Positions 18,481 through 29,495 of a stretch of DNA of 64,000 nucleotides are shown one piece after another (position 1 is the stretch's first letter; each line of letters starts with the position of its first letter). The stretch is from Xenorhabdus miraniensis. GTDB taxonomy: Bacteria; Pseudomonadota; Gammaproteobacteria; Enterobacterales; Enterobacteriaceae. The notes beneath the pieces were generated by a model that did no database searches, was not told the DNA's origin, and saw nothing but the letters and a program-made list of their open reading frames with translations. The stretch covers positions 132,977 through 196,976 of the forward strand of contig NZ_NITZ01000004.1 in assembly GCF_002632615.1 (NCBI RefSeq), in the 5' to 3' direction. The position numbers were made by a program, and so were the translations under genes.

Positions 18481-20283
18481 GTGATAAAAGACTCTCTGCA
18501 TTCCTATCACTTGGTTAACCGATTACAGCAACAAGCCAATGAATCTCCAGAAAAAATTGCATTTCGACAATGGTCGTCATCAGAGCAGCTCGAAATGAGT
18601 TGGCGTGAAGTCGAGTGTACAACGAAATCCGTGGCAAGGGCGTTGCTGTCATTGGGGGTGGAAGTGCAGGGAAAAGTCGGCATTTTTGCGCAAAACTGTA
18701 TGGCGTGGTCATTGGCTGATTTGGCTATCCTTCAGCTCAGGGCTGTGACAGTACCGCTTTATGCAACCAGTACCTGTGAGCAAGCGGCATTTATTCTCAA
18801 TGATGCGGGCGCGAAGATACTGTTTGTGGGTGGACAGGAGCAATATGATATTGCGATGCCATTGATTGAATTGTGCCCCGAACTTTCTCATCTTATTGTT
18901 ATGGATGGGTCTGTGGATTTAAAGGGGTGCCCACAAGCAATATATTTATCAGCTTTCATTGACAATGACCACGCACAATATCAGCCAGAACTTGATAGCC
19001 GTATTGCTGATCAGGATTTGGATGATCTTTTCACCCTAATCTATACCTCTGGTACAACGGGGGAACCAAAGGGAGTCATGTTGGATTATCGCAATATTGC
19101 TTCTCAGCTTTACTTGCATGACCAAAGACTGACCTTGACGAAACAGGATGTGTCCCTCTGTTTTTTACCGTTGTCCCATATCTTCGAACGGGCATGGAGC
19201 TATTATGTCATGCATACCGGAGCCCTGAACGTCTATTTGACTGATACAAATCTTGTCCGTGAGGCAATGGTTGATGTGCGTCCAACGGTCATGTGTTCTG
19301 TTCCCCGTTTTTATGAAAAAGTACATGGCGCAATCTTGGGGAAAGTTTCTCAGGCTCCTGTTTTGCGCAGGATGATTTTTAATTGGGCATTAAAGCGTGG
19401 CGAAAACCACTGGATGCGTCAGCAACAGAACAAAAAAGGTTGCCCATTTACGCGTTGCAGTTATCAATTGGCTGACAAACTGGTGTTGAGCAAGCTCCGT
19501 AATCTGTTAGGCGGGAGAGTTCGTTTCCTGCCAGTGGCGGGGGCACGGCTTGATGATGTCATCACCCGTTTCTTTCTGTCTATTGGTCTCAATATCAAAT
19601 ATGGCTACGGTATGACAGAAACCTGTGCAACGGTGTCTTGCTGGGAAGAAAAGAATTATCTTTTGGGCTCAATTGGTACGCCATTACCCGGTGTTGAAGT
19701 TCGTATCAGTACGGAGAGCGAGATCCAAGTGCGCGGGCCTATTGTGATGAAGGGGTATTTCAACCGTCCAGAGGAAACTGTGCGTGCTTTTACTGAAGAT
19801 GGTTGGCTGAAGACCGGCGATGCGGGTGGATTGGATGATAATGGTAATTTGTTTATCACCGAACGCCTGAAAGACTTGATGAAAACATCAACAGGAAAAT
19901 ATATCGCCCCACAAATGATTGAAGGCATGTTGGGTCAGGATCGCTTTATTGAGCATGTCGCGGTTATTGCTGATGCCCGCCAGTTTGTTTCTGCCCTGAT
20001 TGTTCCCAGTTATGAAGCCATTGAAGAATATGCAAAATCTATCAACCTTCATTATCGCGATCGCCTTGAATTACTGCGGAATCATCAAGTTATTGAGTTG
20101 TTTGAACAGCGTTTGAAAGATATGCAGAAAAATATTGTCAAATTTCATCAGGTCAAACGGTTTATTCTTTTGCCTGAAACCTTCTCCATGGAAAAAGGAG
20201 AATTAACGCCGACATTGAAATTACGCCGCAAGATTATCTCACAGCGTTATCAGAGTGAAATTGAATCCATGTATCGGGATTGA
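18481..20283 (+). CDS. Long-chain acyl-CoA synthetase family enzyme (AMP-forming)
   Basis: About 600-aa ANL-superfamily ligase of the COG1022 type. Seen: P-loop LIYTSGTTGEPKGVML, A5-like GYGMTETCA, the WLKTGDAG motif and an A8-like segment ITERLKDLMKTSTGKYIAP, followed by the small C-terminal domain. Predicted to activate a fatty or other carboxylic acid as acyl-AMP and then CoA thioester. A GTG at 18481 has AGGA seven bases upstream; an in-frame ATG at 18454 without a clear site is the alternative. It lies between leuO and ilvI, where E. coli has no gene. No partner thiolation gene is nearby, so a fatty-acid or membrane-lipid role is as likely as a secondary-metabolite one. Confidence 0.87.
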   Translation: MIKDSLHSYHLVNRLQQQANESPEKIAFRQWSSSEQLEMSWREVECTTKSVARALLSLGVEVQGKVGIFAQNCMAWSLADLAILQLRAVTVPLYATSTCEQAAFILNDAGAKILFVGGQEQYDIAMPLIELCPELSHLIVMDGSVDLKGCPQAIYLSAFIDNDHAQYQPELDSRIADQDLDDLFTLIYTSGTTGEPKGVMLDYRNIASQLYLHDQRLTLTKQDVSLCFLPLSHIFERAWSYYVMHTGALNVYLTDTNLVREAMVDVRPTVMCSVPRFYEKVHGAILGKVSQAPVLRRMIFNWALKRGENHWMRQQQNKKGCPFTRCSYQLADKLVLSKLRNLLGGRVRFLPVAGARLDDVITRFFLSIGLNIKYGYGMTETCATVSCWEEKNYLLGSIGTPLPGVEVRISTESEIQVRGPIVMKGYFNRPEETVRAFTEDGWLKTGDAGGLDDNGNLFITERLKDLMKTSTGKYIAPQMIEGMLGQDRFIEHVAVIADARQFVSALIVPSYEAIEEYAKSINLHYRDRLELLRNHQVIELFEQRLKDMQKNIVKFHQVKRFILLPETFSMEKGELTPTLKLRRKIISQRYQSEIESMYRD

Positions 20284-20478
20284 TGGCAGGAAAAATCCGG
20301 GCTCTTATTAAAAAAATGTTTTTAATATGTGAATTGATGTTTGCTAACACTTGTGTCTGACGTTATGTTAGTTCACTTGACGCTATAAAATAGCGCTAGG
20401 CAATGATTCATTTTATATAAATAACAAATGGGATAAATAAGGCTATTTCACAGTAGCCTTATGAAGTGCCAATTATTA

Positions 20479-20508
20479 ATAACTTGCAAACAGATAACTT
20501 GCAAACAG
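20479..20508. repeat. 15-bp perfect tandem duplication before ilvI
   Basis: ATAACTTGCAAACAG twice in direct succession, ending five bases before the GGAGG ribosome site of ilvI. It lies in the leader, upstream of the accepted start. Confidence 0.97.
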
Positions 20509-20526
20509 AGCCTGGAGGCAAACTCG

Positions 20527-22254
20527 ATGGAGATGTTGTCAGGAGCCGAAATGGTCGTGAGATCGTTAATCGATCAGGGCGTTGAACATGTGTTCGGTTA
20601 TCCGGGCGGGGCTGTATTGGATATTTACGATGCCCTGCATACGGTGGGAGGCATTGAACATATTCTGGTTCGTCATGAACAGGGTGCTGTTCATATGGCT
20701 GATGGATATACCCGTTCTACGGGAAAAGTCGGGGTTGTTTTGGTGACTTCCGGGCCAGGAGCAACGAATGCCATCACAGGAATTGCAACGGCATACATGG
20801 ATTCAATTCCTATGGTCATTCTATCAGGTCAAGTCGCCAGTTCCCTGATAGGCAATGATGCTTTTCAAGAATGCGATATGGTGGGAATTTCCCGTCCCAT
20901 AGTGAAACATAGCTTTCTGGTGAAAAAAGCGGAAGATATTCCAAGTACGATTAAAAAAGCTTTTTATTTGGCAGCAAGTGGCCGGCCCGGGCCAGTTGTT
21001 ATCGATTTCCCTAAAGATACCGTCAATCCTGCGTTGAAATTTCAGTATGTGTATCCTGAAACAATCAAGATGCGTTCTTACAACCCTACCATTCAGGGAC
21101 ACAAGGGGCAGATCAAGCGTGTATTGAAAACCCTGCTGAGTGCGAAAAAGCCTGTGATTTATGTTGGTGGGGGAGCCATCAATTCAGAATGTTCTGCGGA
21201 GTTATTGACGCTTGCTGAGCGTCTTCACATTCCGGTTGTGAGTTCGCTCATGGGGTTGGGGGCGTTTCCTGCGACCCATCGGCAAAGTTTGGGCATGTTG
21301 GGAATGCACGGTACTTTCGAAGCCAATAAAGCAATGCACAATTCTGATGTGATTTTTGCGATAGGGGTGCGCTTTGATGATCGTACAACCAATAACCTGG
21401 AAAAATATTGTCCAGAAGCAACGATACTGCATATTGATATCGACCCGACTTCAATTTCGAAAACGGTGACGGCAGATATCCCTATCGTTGGGGATGCGAA
21501 ACAGGTGCTCAGGCAGATGCTGGAGATGTTAAATTCCTTTGAAGATACCCAAGACCCTGATGCCCTGAAAGATTGGTGGCTTTCTATAGAACAGTGGCGT
21601 AGCCGCAAATGCCTTGATTACGATCGCTCCACAGCGAAGATTAAACCACAGGCGGTGATAGAAGCCCTTTACCGTCTCACTGAAGGGAAAGCGTATCTGG
21701 CATCCGATGTTGGTCAGCATCAGATGTTTGCTGCCCTGCATTATCCATTTGATAAGCCGAGGCATTGGATCAATTCAGGGGGCTTAGGGACAATGGGATT
21801 TGGCCTGCCTGCTGCCCTTGGCGTGAAGTTGGCAAAACCTGATGCAACAGTCGTGTGTGTGACAGGGGACGGCAGTATTCAGATGAATATTCAGGAATTG
21901 TCCACCGCCTTGCAATATGGTTTGCCTGTGCTGGTTCTGAACTTGAACAACCGTTTTCTGGGAATGGTAAAACAGTGGCAGGACATGATATACGCAGGTC
22001 GTCACTCTCAATCCTATATGGAATCCCTGCCTGATTTTGTCAAACTGGCAGAGGCTTATGGTCATATTGGCATTTCCATTCAAACTTACGATGAACTGGA
22101 AACGAAACTGGCTCAGGCTCTGCATGAAGTCACTGAAAATCAACGTCTGGTTTTCGTGGATGTTACCGTTGATGAAACTGAACATGTTTATCCAATGCAG
22201 ATCCGTGGTGGAGCAATGGATGAAATGTGGTTAAGCAAAACAGAGAGGACCTGA
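20527..22254 (+). CDS. ilvI: Acetolactate synthase III, large subunit
   Basis: ThDP- and FAD-dependent synthesis of acetolactate and acetohydroxybutyrate for valine, leucine and isoleucine. Seen: N-terminal [13 protein letters not shown], catalytic glutamate region [12 protein letters not shown], and the C-terminal ThDP motif [18 protein letters not shown]. 575 aa from ATG 20527 ([11 protein letters not shown]), matching the E. coli start, with GGAGG nine bases before it; the frame is open further up but that would read through the 15-bp duplication. ilvH follows 2 bases after the stop. Confidence 0.96.
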   Translation: MEMLSGAEMVVRSLIDQGVEHVFGYPGGAVLDIYDALHTVGGIEHILVRHEQGAVHMADGYTRSTGKVGVVLVTSGPGATNAITGIATAYMDSIPMVILSGQVASSLIGNDAFQECDMVGISRPIVKHSFLVKKAEDIPSTIKKAFYLAASGRPGPVVIDFPKDTVNPALKFQYVYPETIKMRSYNPTIQGHKGQIKRVLKTLLSAKKPVIYVGGGAINSECSAELLTLAERLHIPVVSSLMGLGAFPATHRQSLGMLGMHGTFEANKAMHNSDVIFAIGVRFDDRTTNNLEKYCPEATILHIDIDPTSISKTVTADIPIVGDAKQVLRQMLEMLNSFEDTQDPDALKDWWLSIEQWRSRKCLDYDRSTAKIKPQAVIEALYRLTEGKAYLASDVGQHQMFAALHYPFDKPRHWINSGGLGTMGFGLPAALGVKLAKPDATVVCVTGDGSIQMNIQELSTALQYGLPVLVLNLNNRFLGMVKQWQDMIYAGRHSQSYMESLPDFVKLAEAYGHIGISIQTYDELETKLAQALHEVTENQRLVFVDVTVDETEHVYPMQIRGGAMDEMWLSKTERT

Positions 22255-22256
22255 TC

Positions 22257-22748
22257 ATGCGCCGGATTTTGTCTGTATTACTTGAAAACGAATCGGGAGC
22301 ATTATCCCGCGTGGTGGGGCTATTTTCTCAACGGGGTTATAACATTGAAAGCCTGACAGTAGCGCCGACTGAAGATCCAACATTATCCCGCATGACTATT
22401 CAGACCAAAGGTGATGCCAAGGTACTGGAACAAATCGAGAAGCAGTTGCACAAACTGGTGGATGTGCTGCGGGTCAATGACCTGACAGCAGGGCCCCATG
22501 TTGAGCGTGAAATTATGTTGGTGAAATTACAAGCCAGCGGGGATGGGCGGGAAGAGATCAAGCGTAGCGCGGATATTTTTCGTGGGCAGATCGTTGATGT
22601 CACATCAACGCTTTATACCGTCCAATTAGCAGGGACGAGCGAAAAACTGGATGCTTTCCTTAATTCAGTAAGAGATATGGCTGAGATCGTGGAAGTGGTT
22701 CGCTCAGGTATTGTTGGCATCTCTCGCGGAGATAAAATTATGCGATGA
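22257..22748 (+). CDS. ilvH: Acetolactate synthase III, regulatory small subunit
   Basis: Valine-binding regulatory subunit of the IlvIH enzyme. Seen: N-terminal ACT domain ([19 protein letters not shown], with the [16 protein letters not shown] element) and a conserved C-terminal half; 163 aa, same as E. coli. An in-frame upstream ATG lies inside ilvI, but conservation begins at ATG 22257. Confidence 0.96.
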   Translation: MRRILSVLLENESGALSRVVGLFSQRGYNIESLTVAPTEDPTLSRMTIQTKGDAKVLEQIEKQLHKLVDVLRVNDLTAGPHVEREIMLVKLQASGDGREEIKRSADIFRGQIVDVTSTLYTVQLAGTSEKLDAFLNSVRDMAEIVEVVRSGIVGISRGDKIMR

Positions 22749-22787
22749 AAAATCGTAATCTGCGGGGTAAAATACAGATATTCATTG

Positions 22788-22814
22788 AGCCCTATTGTAA
22801 AGTAGGGCTTTTTC
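22788..22814 (+). terminator. Terminator after ilvIH
   Basis: Stem AGCCCTA / TAGGGCT with an 8-base loop, followed by TTTT, 40 bases after ilvH and 23 before the cra start. Confidence 0.85.
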
Positions 22815-22836
22815 ATCATATTACTGAGGGGTTAAT

Positions 22837-23844
22837 GTGAAACTGGATGAGATCGCCCGCTTAGCAGGTGTTTCACGTACTACGGCCAGTTATGTTATCA
22901 ATGGTAAAGCCAAGCAGTATCGGGTTAGTGATAAAACAGTAGAAAAAGTGATGGCTGTGGTCAGGGAACACAATTACCATCCTAATGCTGTTGCTGCTGG
23001 CTTACGAGCCGGACGTACCCGTTCAATTGGTTTAGTCATACCCGATTTGGAAAATACGAGTTACACCCGTATTGCCAATTATCTTGAGCGTCAGGCACGA
23101 CAGCGCGGATACCAGCTATTGATCGCATGTTCTGAAGATCAGCCTGATAATGAGATGCGTTGTGTTGAGCATCTTTTGCAACGTCAGGTTGATGCCATCA
23201 TTGTTTCCACGGCCTTGCCTCCCGAACACCCTTTTTACCAGCGTTGGGCAAATCGCTCACTGCCGATCATTGCACTTGACCGTGCGCTGGATAGTGAACA
23301 TTTTATCAGTGTGGTTGGTGATGACCTTGAAGATGCCAAAATGTTGGCACAGGAATTACGCCAATTCCCGGCAGAATCTGTTCTTTATTTAGGGGCATTG
23401 CCTGAATTATCGGTAAGTTTCTTGCGTGAACAAGGGTTCCGTGAAGCGTGGGAGAATGACCCACGGGAAGTGAACTATCTGTATGCAAATAGCTATGAGC
23501 GTGAAGCGGCGGCGGAAGTATTTGCTTCATGGTTAGAAACAAACCCAGTTCCTCAGGCGCTGTATACCACTTCGTTTGCTTTGCTTCAGGGCGTTATGGA
23601 TACCATTCTCAAACGGAGCGGTCGTCTGCCGGATCAGTTAGTGATTGCGACATTTGGTGATCATGAGTTGCTCGATTTCCTTGAATGCCCTGTTTTGTCT
23701 GTGGCACAGCGTCATCGCGATGTTGCTGAATGCGCTTTGGGGCTGGTATTAGCGAGTTTAGATGAAAAACAGCGACCCGTTCCCGGAATAACCCGAATGC
23801 GTCGTCATTTATGTCGTCGCGGCAAGCTGAGCCGAAAAGCCTAA
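22837..23844 (+). CDS. cra: Cra (FruR), catabolite repressor/activator
   Basis: LacI-family regulator of carbon flux responding to fructose-1-phosphate / fructose-1,6-bisphosphate. Seen: N-terminal LacI helix-turn-helix ([19 protein letters not shown], hinge [19 protein letters not shown]) nearly identical to E. coli, then the sugar-phosphate-binding core; 335 aa. The start is GTG at 22837, with GAGGGG seven bases upstream. Confidence 0.96.
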   Translation: MKLDEIARLAGVSRTTASYVINGKAKQYRVSDKTVEKVMAVVREHNYHPNAVAAGLRAGRTRSIGLVIPDLENTSYTRIANYLERQARQRGYQLLIACSEDQPDNEMRCVEHLLQRQVDAIIVSTALPPEHPFYQRWANRSLPIIALDRALDSEHFISVVGDDLEDAKMLAQELRQFPAESVLYLGALPELSVSFLREQGFREAWENDPREVNYLYANSYEREAAAEVFASWLETNPVPQALYTTSFALLQGVMDTILKRSGRLPDQLVIATFGDHELLDFLECPVLSVAQRHRDVAECALGLVLASLDEKQRPVPGITRMRRHLCRRGKLSRKA

Positions 23845-24400
23845 TTGAGTACCCTCATTGAAGATGAGGGTACTGTTTGTCCTACAAAAATCATCGAAAT
23901 ACACTTTTTTCGTAATTTTAAGACTATTCTGACTAAAATTCCTCTAAACATAATTTTATGACAACTAAAAACGATAATATGTTATTTAAAATGATCGGAT
24001 GAATAATTCGCCATTTAAACCATGTGATTTATATGGTTTACTTTTGTTCTGCAATGGCTTTTTTTATTTGATTGATATTTAATTGTTTTTACTCCTTTAG
24101 GAAATATTGAATTTCATAATGTTATTATTTTTTATACTACTATAACTTAAATATATTTTTATTATTGATAGGTTTTCATTGATTAACAATTGGGCAACAA
24201 TGAGGTATGAGTTGCATAAATTAATTTAAGTGGTAAGTATTTGCTCGAAACTTCACGCTAAAACAGACTCTCTACAGCTTTATTAATTTATTCAAAATTA
24301 TCATAGTGTTATCTATTATTAATATAGCTAAATCTAAAAAATCCTTCTTTTTCTCTTCCAAATCTTTCTGTAAATCTAGCTAAAGCGCACGGGCTCTGGC
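23845..24400. other. AT-rich gap between cra and the dcw promoter
   Basis: About 555 bases. A hairpin directly follows cra: GTACCCTCAT (23849-23858) with ATGAGGGTAC (23864-23873), likely its terminator. The rest is very AT-rich without a frame, repeat or recognisable RNA. In E. coli cra and mraZ are similarly separated by a long gap. Confidence 0.7.
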
Positions 24401-24430
24401 TTGACAAGGTTTTCATACCATCCGTAAACT
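24401..24430 (+). promoter_or_regulatory. Pmra promoter of the dcw cluster
   Basis: TTGACA at 24401-24406 and TAAACT at 24425-24430 with an 18-base spacer. Position, 60-90 bases upstream of mraZ, and sequence match the well-known E. coli mra promoter that drives the division and cell-wall genes. Confidence 0.8.
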
Positions 24431-24437
24431 CTTAATT

Positions 24438-24467
24438 GTGGTGATTTGTGGGATAATGTGGAGATTT
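24438..24467 (+). promoter_or_regulatory. MraZ operator (GTGG direct repeats)
   Basis: GTGG at 24438, 24448 and 24458, each exactly 10 bases apart (GTGGTGATTT, GTGGGATAAT, GTGGAGATTT). This is the direct-repeat pattern bound by MraZ, placing autorepression immediately after the start of transcription. Confidence 0.8.
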
Positions 24468-24491
24468 GGGCCATCAAGGGGTAACCTGAGT

Positions 24492-24950
24492 ATGTTTCGT
24501 GGAGCAACACTGGTTAATCTCGATAGTAAAGGGCGGCTCACTGTACCAGCCCGATATAGGGAAACGCTGAATGAGGAATCAACAGGTCAAATGGTTTGTA
24601 CCATTGATCTCCATCAGCCGTGCCTGTTGCTTTATACATTACCCGAATGGGAAATCATCGAAGAAAAGTTATCTCGCTTATCCAGCATGAATCCAGCCGA
24701 ACGTCGCGTTCAACGTTTGTTATTGGGACACGCCAGTGAATGTCAAATGGACAGTGCAGGGCGTCTTTTATTAGCTAATACACTGCGTCAGCATGCAGGG
24801 CTAACAAAAGAGGTCATGCTGGTTGGGCAATTTAATAAATTTGAATTGTGGGACGAGCAAGTTTGGTATCAGCAAGTACAAAATGACATTGCGGCTGAGC
24901 AGTCTCCACAAGAACCTTTATCAGCAAGGCTACAGGATTTATCACTATAA
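24492..24950 (+). CDS. mraZ: MraZ, repressor of the dcw cluster
   Basis: 152-aa AbrB-like DNA-binding ring protein; represses its own cluster. Seen: two MraZ half-domains, the first with [13 protein letters not shown] and the second with [14 protein letters not shown] (DxxGR motifs). The ATG at 24492 ([10 protein letters not shown]) is the conserved start; the longer frame from a GTG at 24438 would begin inside the operator. Confidence 0.96.
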   Translation: MFRGATLVNLDSKGRLTVPARYRETLNEESTGQMVCTIDLHQPCLLLYTLPEWEIIEEKLSRLSSMNPAERRVQRLLLGHASECQMDSAGRLLLANTLRQHAGLTKEVMLVGQFNKFELWDEQVWYQQVQNDIAAEQSPQEPLSARLQDLSL

Positions 24951-24952
24951 AC

Positions 24953-25897
24953 ATGGCAAACAGTCATTTCAAACATACCAGTGTATTACTGGATGAAGCT
25001 GTCAATGGATTGAATCTTCAAGAAGATGGAATTTATATAGATGGAACATTTGGGCGTGGAGGGCATTCACGCCTGATTTTGTCAAAGCTGGGGCCTAATG
25101 GGCGCTTAATGGCAATTGATCGTGATCCACAAGCTATTGAAGCGTCAAAGGCGATTACTGACACGCGTTTTTCTATCACTCATGGGCCGTTTTCTGAATT
25201 GGCAACCTATGTAGAAGAAGCGGGTCTGGTTGGAAAAATTGATGGCGTATTGCTGGACTTAGGGGTTTCATCCCCACAGTTGGATGATCCTGAACGTGGT
25301 TTTTCATTTATGCGTGATGGGCCACTGGATATGCGGATGGATCCTACGCGTGGGCAGTCTGCCGCACAATGGTTGATGAAAGCAGAAGCAGATGACATCG
25401 CATGGGTACTGAAGACATTTGGTGAAGAGCGCTTTGCCAAACGTATTGCAAAAGCTATTGTGGCACGCAATCAGGAACAACCGATGACGCGTACCCGAGA
25501 GCTGGCAGAACTCATTGCTCAGGCAAGCCCAGTGAAGGAAAGGCATAAGCATCCGGCAACACGCAGCTTTCAGGCTATCAGGATTTACATTAACAGTGAA
25601 CTGGAAGAGATAGAACGTGCATTGAATGGTGCATTGCGCGTTCTTGCACCACAGGGGCGATTATCTGTCATCAGTTTCCACTCGTTGGAAGATCGCATAG
25701 TGAAAAGCTTTATCCGGCAACACAGCCAGGGGCCACAGGTTCCAGCAGGTTTACCTCTCACAGAAGTGCAACTAAAAGCGTTGGGAGGCCGGAGTCTGAA
25801 ATCCATTGGCAAAATGAAGCCCTCAGAGGATGAAGTGGCCACAAACCCAAGAGCGCGAAGCTCGGTTTTGCGATTTGCTGAAAAGGTGAGTGAATAA
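24953..25897 (+). CDS. rsmH: 16S rRNA m4C1402 methyltransferase
   Basis: RsmH (MraW) methylates N4 of C1402 of 16S rRNA using SAM. Seen: SAM-binding [10 protein letters not shown] near residue 35, [12 protein letters not shown], and the C-terminal [11 protein letters not shown] motif; 314 aa, family-typical. Starts two bases after the mraZ stop. Confidence 0.96.
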   Translation: MANSHFKHTSVLLDEAVNGLNLQEDGIYIDGTFGRGGHSRLILSKLGPNGRLMAIDRDPQAIEASKAITDTRFSITHGPFSELATYVEEAGLVGKIDGVLLDLGVSSPQLDDPERGFSFMRDGPLDMRMDPTRGQSAAQWLMKAEADDIAWVLKTFGEERFAKRIAKAIVARNQEQPMTRTRELAELIAQASPVKERHKHPATRSFQAIRIYINSELEEIERALNGALRVLAPQGRLSVISFHSLEDRIVKSFIRQHSQGPQVPAGLPLTEVQLKALGGRSLKSIGKMKPSEDEVATNPRARSSVLRFAEKVSE

Positions 25898-26214
25898 TGG
25901 CAGGTGAGCGTCATGGATTAGTCGGGGTTATTGGCGGGGATATGATCCGCAATGCCAAAATCCCACTGATTTTGCTGGTGGCAGTTGTGATTTCAGCCAT
26001 CAGTGTTGTGACGGTCACCCATCAAACCCGCTTATTGACTGCGGAGAAAGAGCGTCAAGTGATCCAGCTTGATGCTCAGGATATTGAATGGCGTAACCTG
26101 CTCCTTGAAGAGAATGCTCTGGGTGATCACAGTCGGGTTGAACGGATTGCGACTGAAAAATTGCAGATGCAACATGTTGATCCAAGTAAAGAAAACATTG
26201 TGATCACTCAATGA
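25897..26214 (+). CDS. ftsL: FtsL, divisome bitopic protein
   Basis: 105-aa inner-membrane protein: short cytoplasmic start, one transmembrane segment ([16 protein letters not shown]) and a periplasmic leucine-zipper-like coiled coil that binds FtsB and FtsQ. The tail [18 protein letters not shown] is nearly invariant. The ATG overlaps the last base of the rsmH stop, so it is coupled. Shorter than E. coli (121 aa) at the N-terminus. Confidence 0.94.
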   Translation: MAGERHGLVGVIGGDMIRNAKIPLILLVAVVISAISVVTVTHQTRLLTAEKERQVIQLDAQDIEWRNLLLEENALGDHSRVERIATEKLQMQHVDPSKENIVITQ

Positions 26215-26241
26215 GTCCAGTTGACAACCAAAAGGTAGGCG

Positions 26242-27996
26242 ATGAAAGCTGCACGCTCTTTAAAGTTGAAAAAGCAAGAAGATAAAGCAAGTTTTGTAAG
26301 CTGGCGTTTTGCCTTGCTGTGCGGGGGTATTGGGTTCGCTTTAATCGGGCTTTTGATTCGTGTTGCCTATTTGCAGATAATCAATCCTGACCGTTTGGTA
26401 AAAGAAGGTGATTCGCGCTCCCTGCGCGTCCAGGCTGTCCCGACCGCCCGTGGCATGATAAATGATCGCAATGGGCGCCCTCTTGCTGTTAGTGTGCCTG
26501 TTGATGCTGTTTGGGCTGACCCCAAAGAAGTATTTGAGAAAGGCGGTATCACAGATGATACCCGCTGGAAGGCGTTGGCTGATGCACTATCCATTCCGAT
26601 TGAGCAACTAACCAGCAAAATCAGTGAATATCCCAATGGGCGCTTTGTTTACCTTGCCCGCCAAGTAAATACCTCCATCGGTGATTATGCCGAGAAATTG
26701 AAATTACCGGGCATCTATTTGCGTCAGGAGTCCCGTCGTTATTATCCGGCAGGGCAGGTGACCGCACATATTATTGGCGTGACCAACATTGATGGCACGG
26801 GAATTGAAGGCGTTGAGAAAAGCTTTGATAGTTGGCTGACCGGTATGCCGGGAAGCCGGACTGTGCGTAAAGATCGCACAGGCCGTGTTATTGAGGATAT
26901 CGCATCTACGGATAGCCGGGCCGCCCATGATCTGATGCTTAGCATTGATGAACGTCTTCAAACCTTGGTGTATCGGGAACTGGCTAAAGCCGTCTCACTG
27001 AACAAAGCTGAATCCGGTACGGCTGTACTGGTCGATGTGAATACGGGTGAAGTACTGGCGATGGCCAATAGCCCATCTTACAACCCGAATAATTTGGCTG
27101 GAACACCGAAAGATGCAATGCGAAACCGCGCCATCACGGATATTTTCGAGCCCGGCTCTACGGTGAAACCACTGGTGGTAATGAGTGCACTGAACAGTGG
27201 GATTGTGAAAGAAAATACGGTGCTGGATACCAGACCATATCGATTAACGTATGGTTCGCGCGGGCACGAAATCAAAGACGTCGCCCCACGCCCTGAGTTA
27301 ACCATTACCGGAATTTTACAGAAGTCGAGTAACGTTGGTGTTTCTAAACTGGCGTTAGCGATGCCTGCCTCGGAGCTGGTAAGTGTTTATTCACGCTTTG
27401 GGATGGGAAAACCGACCAATTTGGGGCTGGTCGGAGAAAGTAGTGGCTTATTTCCAACAAATAAACAACGGTGGTCAGATCTTGATAGGGCCACCTTTTC
27501 TTTCGGCTACGGGCTGATGGTAACGCCGTTACAGTTAGCGCGAGTCTACGCAACGATAGGCAGTTTGGGCGTTTATCGCCCACTGTCAATTACCAAAGTC
27601 GATCCACCCGTACCCGGAACGCGCGTATTTCCTGAACCTATCATGCGGACAGTGGTGCACATGATGGAGAGCGTAGCATTACCCGGTGGGGGTGGTGTAC
27701 GGGCAGCGATAAAAGGTTATCGCATCGCAATTAAAACCGGTACGGCGAAAAAAGTCGGACCGGATGGCAAATATGTCAATAAATATATTTCTTATACCGC
27801 AGGGATTGCGCCTGCGAGTAATCCCCGGTTTGCACTGGTTGTGATCATCAATGATCCACAAGCAGGTAAATATTATGGTGGTGCGGTTTCGGCGCCCATC
27901 TTCGGAGCCATCATGAGTGGTGTTCTGCGTACGATGAACGTTGAGCCAGACGCATTACCTGTGGGTGATAAAAACGAATTTATGATTAATAAATAA
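26242..27996 (+). CDS. ftsI: FtsI (PBP3), septal peptidoglycan transpeptidase
   Basis: Class B penicillin-binding protein cross-linking septal murein. Seen: N-terminal membrane anchor (about 20-42), dimerisation domain, then the transpeptidase domain with SxxK in [12 protein letters not shown] in KSSNVG and KTG in AIKTGTAKK. 584 aa against 588 in E. coli. The C-terminal tail ([10 protein letters not shown]) is the region removed by Prc in E. coli. Confidence 0.97.
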   Translation: MKAARSLKLKKQEDKASFVSWRFALLCGGIGFALIGLLIRVAYLQIINPDRLVKEGDSRSLRVQAVPTARGMINDRNGRPLAVSVPVDAVWADPKEVFEKGGITDDTRWKALADALSIPIEQLTSKISEYPNGRFVYLARQVNTSIGDYAEKLKLPGIYLRQESRRYYPAGQVTAHIIGVTNIDGTGIEGVEKSFDSWLTGMPGSRTVRKDRTGRVIEDIASTDSRAAHDLMLSIDERLQTLVYRELAKAVSLNKAESGTAVLVDVNTGEVLAMANSPSYNPNNLAGTPKDAMRNRAITDIFEPGSTVKPLVVMSALNSGIVKENTVLDTRPYRLTYGSRGHEIKDVAPRPELTITGILQKSSNVGVSKLALAMPASELVSVYSRFGMGKPTNLGLVGESSGLFPTNKQRWSDLDRATFSFGYGLMVTPLQLARVYATIGSLGVYRPLSITKVDPPVPGTRVFPEPIMRTVVHMMESVALPGGGGVRAAIKGYRIAIKTGTAKKVGPDGKYVNKYISYTAGIAPASNPRFALVVIINDPQAGKYYGGAVSAPIFGAIMSGVLRTMNVEPDALPVGDKNEFMINK

Positions 27997-28007
27997 AGAG
28001 GATTAAA

Positions 28008-29495
28008 GTGGCAGATCGTAATTTACGCGATTTATTGGCTCCATGGGGTGTTGATACACCGGAGCTTCCGCTGCGTGAAATGACATTGGACAGCCGTAAA
28101 GCGGCTGCCGGAGATCTGTTTGTTGCAATTCAAGGGCATCAAACAGATGGTCGAAAGTATATTCCTCAAGCCATCGCTCAAGGCGTTGCTGCGGTGATTG
28201 CAGAAGCGAAGGGAAAAGCGGATAACGGCACGATACAGACAGTGCACGGTGTACCGGTTATCTATTTGGATGATTTGAATAATAAATTGTCAGAACTGGC
28301 TGGTGAGTTTTACCAACATCACGGTAATAAGCTGACATTGGTAGGTGTTACCGGAACCAATGGAAAAACAACAACAACACAATTGCTGGCACAATGGAGC
28401 CAAGGGCTTGGAGAAACCAGTGCGGTGATGGGGACGGTAGGAAATGGTTTGTTGGGTATGGTTGTGCCCAGCGAAAATACTACGGGTTCTGCCGTTGATA
28501 TTCAGCTTGATTTACAGCAGCTTATTAATCAGAGCGCCACTTTTGCTGCAATGGAAGTTTCTTCACATGGGTTGATTCAGGGAAGAGTGGCGGCATTGCC
28601 ATTCCAGGCAGCCGTTTTTACTAATTTAAGCCGTGATCACCTTGATTATCATGGTGATATGGAAAGTTACGAAGATGCCAAATGGATGCTGTTCGGCAGC
28701 CATGATGTGAAACAGAAAATCATCAATGCAGATGATGATGTGGGACAGAAATGGTTGTCTCGCTTACCCGATGCGGTCGCAGTCACTATGGAAAGCCGCT
28801 TGCCGGAAAATTGGCAGGGGCGCTGGTTATCGGCCAATGCAGTCCATTATCACGACAAAGGTGCTTCTATTGCATTTACTTCAAGTTGGGGAAATGGAAC
28901 GCTCAATAGCCCTCTAATGGGCGCATTCAATGTCAGTAACTTACTTTTAGCGCTCGCGACTTTGTTGTCATTGGAATATCCGCTGGAAAAATTGCTGGCA
29001 GCAGCATCTTGTCTGGAACCTGTTTGCGGGCGTATGGAAGTCTTTTCTGCGGCGGGTCGTCCTACTGTTGTTGTCGATTATGCTCATACACCAGATGCCT
29101 TGGAAAAAGCGCTGTCGGCAGCTCGTCTGCATTGTAAGGGACAACTCTGGTGCGTCTTTGGCTGTGGTGGTGATCGCGATAAAGGCAAACGTCCTCTGAT
29201 GGGCGGTGTTGCAGAGCAAGGGGCTGATCGCGTGGTTGTGACAGATGATAATCCTCGCAGTGAAGAACCACAGGCCATTGTGGCAGATATTCTGGACGGA
29301 TTTATCGATCCGGGTCGGGCAATGGCGATTCATGGGCGTGTTGAAGCTGTCACCAGCGCCATTATGCAAGCGACTGAAGAAGATGTTGTTCTTGTGGCAG
29401 GTAAAGGCCACGAAGATTATCAATTGGTCGGCAATCGTCGTTTGGATTATTCAGATCGCCTGACCGTTGCTCGTTTGTTGGGGGTAATCGCATGA
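28008..29495 (+). CDS. murE: UDP-MurNAc-L-Ala-D-Glu:meso-DAP ligase
   Basis: Adds meso-diaminopimelate to the peptidoglycan precursor. Seen: ATP loop [15 protein letters not shown], central [15 protein letters not shown] and the DAP-specifying DDNPRSE motif, which indicates a DAP-type (not lysine) wall. 495 aa. Start is GTG 28008 after AGAGG; the E. coli protein starts the same way ([13 protein letters not shown]). Confidence 0.97.
   Translation: MADRNLRDLLAPWGVDTPELPLREMTLDSRKAAAGDLFVAIQGHQTDGRKYIPQAIAQGVAAVIAEAKGKADNGTIQTVHGVPVIYLDDLNNKLSELAGEFYQHHGNKLTLVGVTGTNGKTTTTQLLAQWSQGLGETSAVMGTVGNGLLGMVVPSENTTGSAVDIQLDLQQLINQSATFAAMEVSSHGLIQGRVAALPFQAAVFTNLSRDHLDYHGDMESYEDAKWMLFGSHDVKQKIINADDDVGQKWLSRLPDAVAVTMESRLPENWQGRWLSANAVHYHDKGASIAFTSSWGNGTLNSPLMGAFNVSNLLLALATLLSLEYPLEKLLAAASCLEPVCGRMEVFSAAGRPTVVVDYAHTPDALEKALSAARLHCKGQLWCVFGCGGDRDKGKRPLMGGVAEQGADRVVVTDDNPRSEEPQAIVADILDGFIDPGRAMAIHGRVEAVTSAIMQATEEDVVLVAGKGHEDYQLVGNRRLDYSDRLTVARLLGVIA

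Noticed and set aside
24438..24491. N-terminally extended MraZ from GTG 24438
   Set aside because: Extension overlaps the MraZ operator repeats and is not conserved; the MFRGATL start at 24492 is.
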